Under the pieces are notes generated by a model. That model saw only the letters and a program-made list of their open reading frames with translations, was not told the DNA's origin and ran no database searches. DNA of 8,822 nt, taken from assembly GCA_009774255.1 (NCBI GenBank), contig VSNK01000233.1, positions 1-8,822 of the forward strand, read 5' to 3'. Within the stretch, counting starts at the first letter, position 1. Each line of letters begins with the position of its first letter. The position numbers were made by a program, and so were the translations under genes. Positions 6,606 through 8,822 of the stretch are shown piece after piece. The DNA comes from Faecalicatena sp. GTDB taxonomy: Bacteria > Bacillota > Clostridia > Lachnospirales > Lachnospiraceae.

Positions 6606-8757
6606 GGGATGTCTCCTCTAAACAGTAATTTACAACCAATACTTCCTTCGTCACTCCATCTTTTTTCGTATGGTAATTTGAATTCGTATAATTATAATTT
6701 AGTGGAATAGTCCTAAAATTCTTATGTTCTTTTATCCAGTCAGACAAAATCGTATTTTTCTTCCCCTTGCTTTCCAAAACATTTGATAAAGCAAAACGAA
6801 TTCCTTTTTTATCAAGCTGTCCCAGATAGCGCAATAGATCTCTTTCATCATTTTCTGTCCATCCTGACTGCTCATTATATGTCGCGCAGGTAATCAAATA
6901 AGGAGGATCCACATAGAAAAAACTCTTATCCGTATAGCACTCCATACTGATGTTTCTGAAATCGTCATTTCTGAAGCTATAATCGCCATTTTTCACTCTG
7001 TCAATAAACGATTCAAGTTTTCCTTGCATCTTTGAATTAAAATCTCTTTTCCCGACCGGTAAATTAAACTTCCCCTTTCTGTTAAAACGTAATTGATTAT
7101 TAAATGAATATACGATCAACAAATATAGCATCAGATAATACTCATCATCTTGTATTTCCTTTTTATTAAAATCATCTCTTAGCTTTTTATATCCCGCTTT
7201 GTTATATTCTCCCAATCCTTTTGAGCTTTCACAGTTGTAAAATTCATATCCATTTTTACTGACCAGCGATAGCCCATATTTTTCAATAGCTCCATATATC
7301 CATCTAAATATGTCGTCTTTAGACACTTTTCTAAATGTATCCAATAATCCCATAAGATATGGATTGCTGTCGTTAAACAATACTTTATTACAATTCAGAT
7401 TAATTCCTACATTGCAGCCACCGCAAAATAAATCTACCGCCTGATCTATATCTTGCGGAAATAATGGCAATATCTGCGGAAGTAATTTATACTTCCCTCC
7501 GGTATAATTCAAAGCGGAAGGGATTACTTCTTTTTCTTCATCACGGCAGATACATAAAAATAACCTCTCCTGATTTGCCTTAATGTCTGATTTTCCTGTA
7601 GAAAACGCCTTGTAGTCTTCCGCAAACACCTTTAATTCACCCTTCTTTTGCAAAATCCTCATAATATCTTCATCACTGATCTTTGCGTTCGAACGGTCAT
7701 TTCCCTTATTTGCCATGTTATTGTAAGATAATAAAATGTATTTTGCATGAATGGATTCAATTAAATTTTCAAATGCCAAGGCTGCCTTCTGCGTGCAATA
7801 CTCGCTCTTTAAGGATGTTCTGTCCATCTTGCGCGCCACACCAAACACTTCTGGTTTTTCCCATTTAGCTACATTTTCAAGGAGATGATACGCATCACAA
7901 TACTGTCTGGAATTGTATGGTGGATCAATATAGACTAAATCTGCTTCTATTTCAGGCGCAAGTTCATTTGTATCCATATTGTAACAGACATTATTGGCAT
8001 TAAGATTCGCTTCGGGTTCCGGAACCGACAACTCTAAATGCTTTTCAAATTCCACTCCCTGTCTATATGCGTCATAATGTCCGCATGTATTAGCAATTTT
8101 ATCCATTGCATATAATAAAGATGTTATGAGCAAGGCTTTCTCGCGAAAATTAATCTCCCCGGAATCATACCTGTCTTCTATATCCTGCCTTACAAAACCT
8201 ATTTTTCTGCAATCCTCAAGTGAAAAGTATGTATCTGAAAAGTGATCACTCATATAATTGTCTTCAAATACCTGCAATTTATTATAGTTTAAAATAAGTC
8301 CGACTATTTTTTCTTCTGAATAAGCCTCACTGCCAAACCAGGCGACATGGCATATATAATTACTATACAAAATATCATTTGTGATAAGCTTTTTATCCGT
8401 AAATGCAGAAGCCACCGCACCTGTACCGGCAAAAATATCTGCCACAGTATTGATATTGTCACACTCTTCTTCGGCAACCTTTGTAATAAACGGTAACAGC
8501 TTATATTTATTCCCCAAATATCTGCGATTGTTAATCTTGGTCGTCTTATAAGCTTTTGACGCTTCAAGCTGTTCCGCAGTGTTGTCACCTTTGTTTTTCT
8601 TTATATATTCCTGAAGCCTTTGATATGCTTCTTCATTCCAAACCACTCTTCCATTATCATCCACTTCAAGATCTACCGCGCCATTATCCTTCAGATAATA
8701 TAGATATGATCTCGAAATGTCTAGTTTTTGTGCCAGATGTGTTGCTGAATAGCTCAT
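6583..8757 (-). CDS. HTH plus two fused DNA-adenine methyltransferase domains (type IIS modification enzyme)
   Basis: This 724-residue protein should transfer methyl groups from S-adenosylmethionine to adenines, protecting the site cut by the adjacent endonuclease. Three parts are visible. Residues 1-55 resemble a MerR-like helix-turn-helix (ATHLAQKLDISRSYLYYLKDN, here split as ATHLAQKLD and SRSYLYYLKDN). The first methyltransferase domain (about 76-405) has NRRYLGNKYKLL (77-88), ADIFAGTGAVA (106-116) and the catalytic VYIDPPY (275-281). The second (about 412-712) has LNYTGGKYKLL (416-426), VDLFCGGCNVG (441-451) and FYVDPPY (614-620). Both belong to the Dam-like/D12 type and both keep DPPY, so both are probably active. 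Fusion of two such domains is known from M.FokI, where each methylates one strand of an asymmetric target. CGGAG (8770-8766), 8 nt before the ATG, supports the start. It is the first gene of the operon. The HTH could bind the operon promoter or help recognise the target. Confidence 0.9.
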   Translation of the reverse strand: MSYSATHLAQKLDISRSYLYYLKDNGAVDLEVDDNGRVVWNEEAYQRLQEYIKKNKGDNTAEQLEASKAYKTTKINNRRYLGNKYKLLPFITKVAEEECDNINTVADIFAGTGAVASAFTDKKLITNDILYSNYICHVAWFGSEAYSEEKIVGLILNYNKLQVFEDNYMSDHFSDTYFSLEDCRKIGFVRQDIEDRYDSGEINFREKALLITSLLYAMDKIANTCGHYDAYRQGVEFEKHLELSVPEPEANLNANNVCYNMDTNELAPEIEADLVYIDPPYNSRQYCDAYHLLENVAKWEKPEVFGVARKMDRTSLKSEYCTQKAALAFENLIESIHAKYILLSYNNMANKGNDRSNAKISDEDIMRILQKKGELKVFAEDYKAFSTGKSDIKANQERLFLCICRDEEKEVIPSALNYTGGKYKLLPQILPLFPQDIDQAVDLFCGGCNVGINLNCNKVLFNDSNPYLMGLLDTFRKVSKDDIFRWIYGAIEKYGLSLVSKNGYEFYNCESSKGLGEYNKAGYKKLRDDFNKKEIQDDEYYLMLYLLIVYSFNNQLRFNRKGKFNLPVGKRDFNSKMQGKLESFIDRVKNGDYSFRNDDFRNISMECYTDKSFFYVDPPYLITCATYNEQSGWTENDERDLLRYLGQLDKKGIRFALSNVLESKGKKNTILSDWIKEHKNFRTIPLNYNYTNSNYHTKKDGVTKEVLVVNYCLEETSHGKSDRI
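6612..6618 (-). promoter_or_regulatory. Ribosome binding site of the endonuclease, inside the methyltransferase gene
   Basis: On the minus strand GAGGAGA lies 6 nt before the ATG at 6605-6603. The site falls within the last codons of the methyltransferase, whose stop (TAA, 6585-6583) comes 23 bp into the endonuclease gene. The strong site fixes the endonuclease start and suggests coupled or reinitiated translation. Confidence 0.7.
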
Positions 8758-8814
8758 GGTATCATCTCCGTTTATGCAACATATTTTCCTTTTTATTGGA
8801 CACTTTTCTTTTTC

Positions 8815-8820
8815 ATTATA
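8815..8820 (-). promoter_or_regulatory. Candidate -10 box of the restriction-modification operon
   Basis: A perfect TATAAT on the minus strand lies 57 bp upstream of the methyltransferase ATG, which would put the start of transcription near 8808 with a leader of about 50 nt. The matching -35 hexamer would lie beyond the end of the window. I see no inverted-repeat operator between it and the start codon, but the leader is AT-rich and short. Confidence 0.5.
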
Positions 8821-8822
8821 TC

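Noticed and set aside
8304..8588. 94-codon minus-strand frame inside the methyltransferase gene
   Set aside because: It is an alternative frame of the first methyltransferase domain, with no motif of its own.

Overview
The window looks like chromosomal DNA of a low-to-mid GC Gram-positive bacterium, most likely a gut Clostridia member of the Lachnospiraceae type. This rests on strong purine-rich Shine-Dalgarno sites before every gene, the protein families present, and hairpin-rich intergenic repeats. The genus is an inference; no rRNA or other marker is present.

Layout, left to right. Positions 1-127 hold two hairpins, one with perfect 17-bp arms, downstream of the first gene. Then come two minus-strand genes: an AAA-type ATPase with a C-terminal PD-(D/E)XK nuclease-like domain (128-1729), and upstream of it a MATE-family multidrug/cation antiporter (1780-3138), 50 bp apart. 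A 567-bp intergenic region (3139-3705) follows. Most of it is a 323-bp element bounded by perfect 15-bp inverted repeats, packed with stem-loops and with internal copies of its own terminal motif; it is a probable MITE-like or otherwise structured repeat. Divergent to the MATE gene is an AraC-family regulator with a GyrI-like effector-binding domain (3706-4563, plus strand). It is a plausible drug-responsive regulator of the MATE pump.

The right half (4585-8822) is a compact, more AT-rich restriction-modification operon read on the minus strand. The first gene (6583-8757) encodes an unusual fusion: an N-terminal helix-turn-helix followed by two complete DNA-adenine methyltransferase domains. 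It overlaps by 23 bp the gene for an AlwI-family type IIS restriction endonuclease (4599-6605). Two fused adenine methyltransferases fit an asymmetric target, one domain per strand. The N-terminal HTH suggests the methyltransferase may also control expression of its own operon. The operon and the convergent AraC gene share one long hairpin (4585-4619), whose stem includes the last codons of the endonuclease.

The best candidates for something new are the HTH-MTase-MTase plus AlwI-type operon, whose specificity and regulation cannot be read from sequence alone, and the nested inverted-repeat element between the pump and its presumed regulator.
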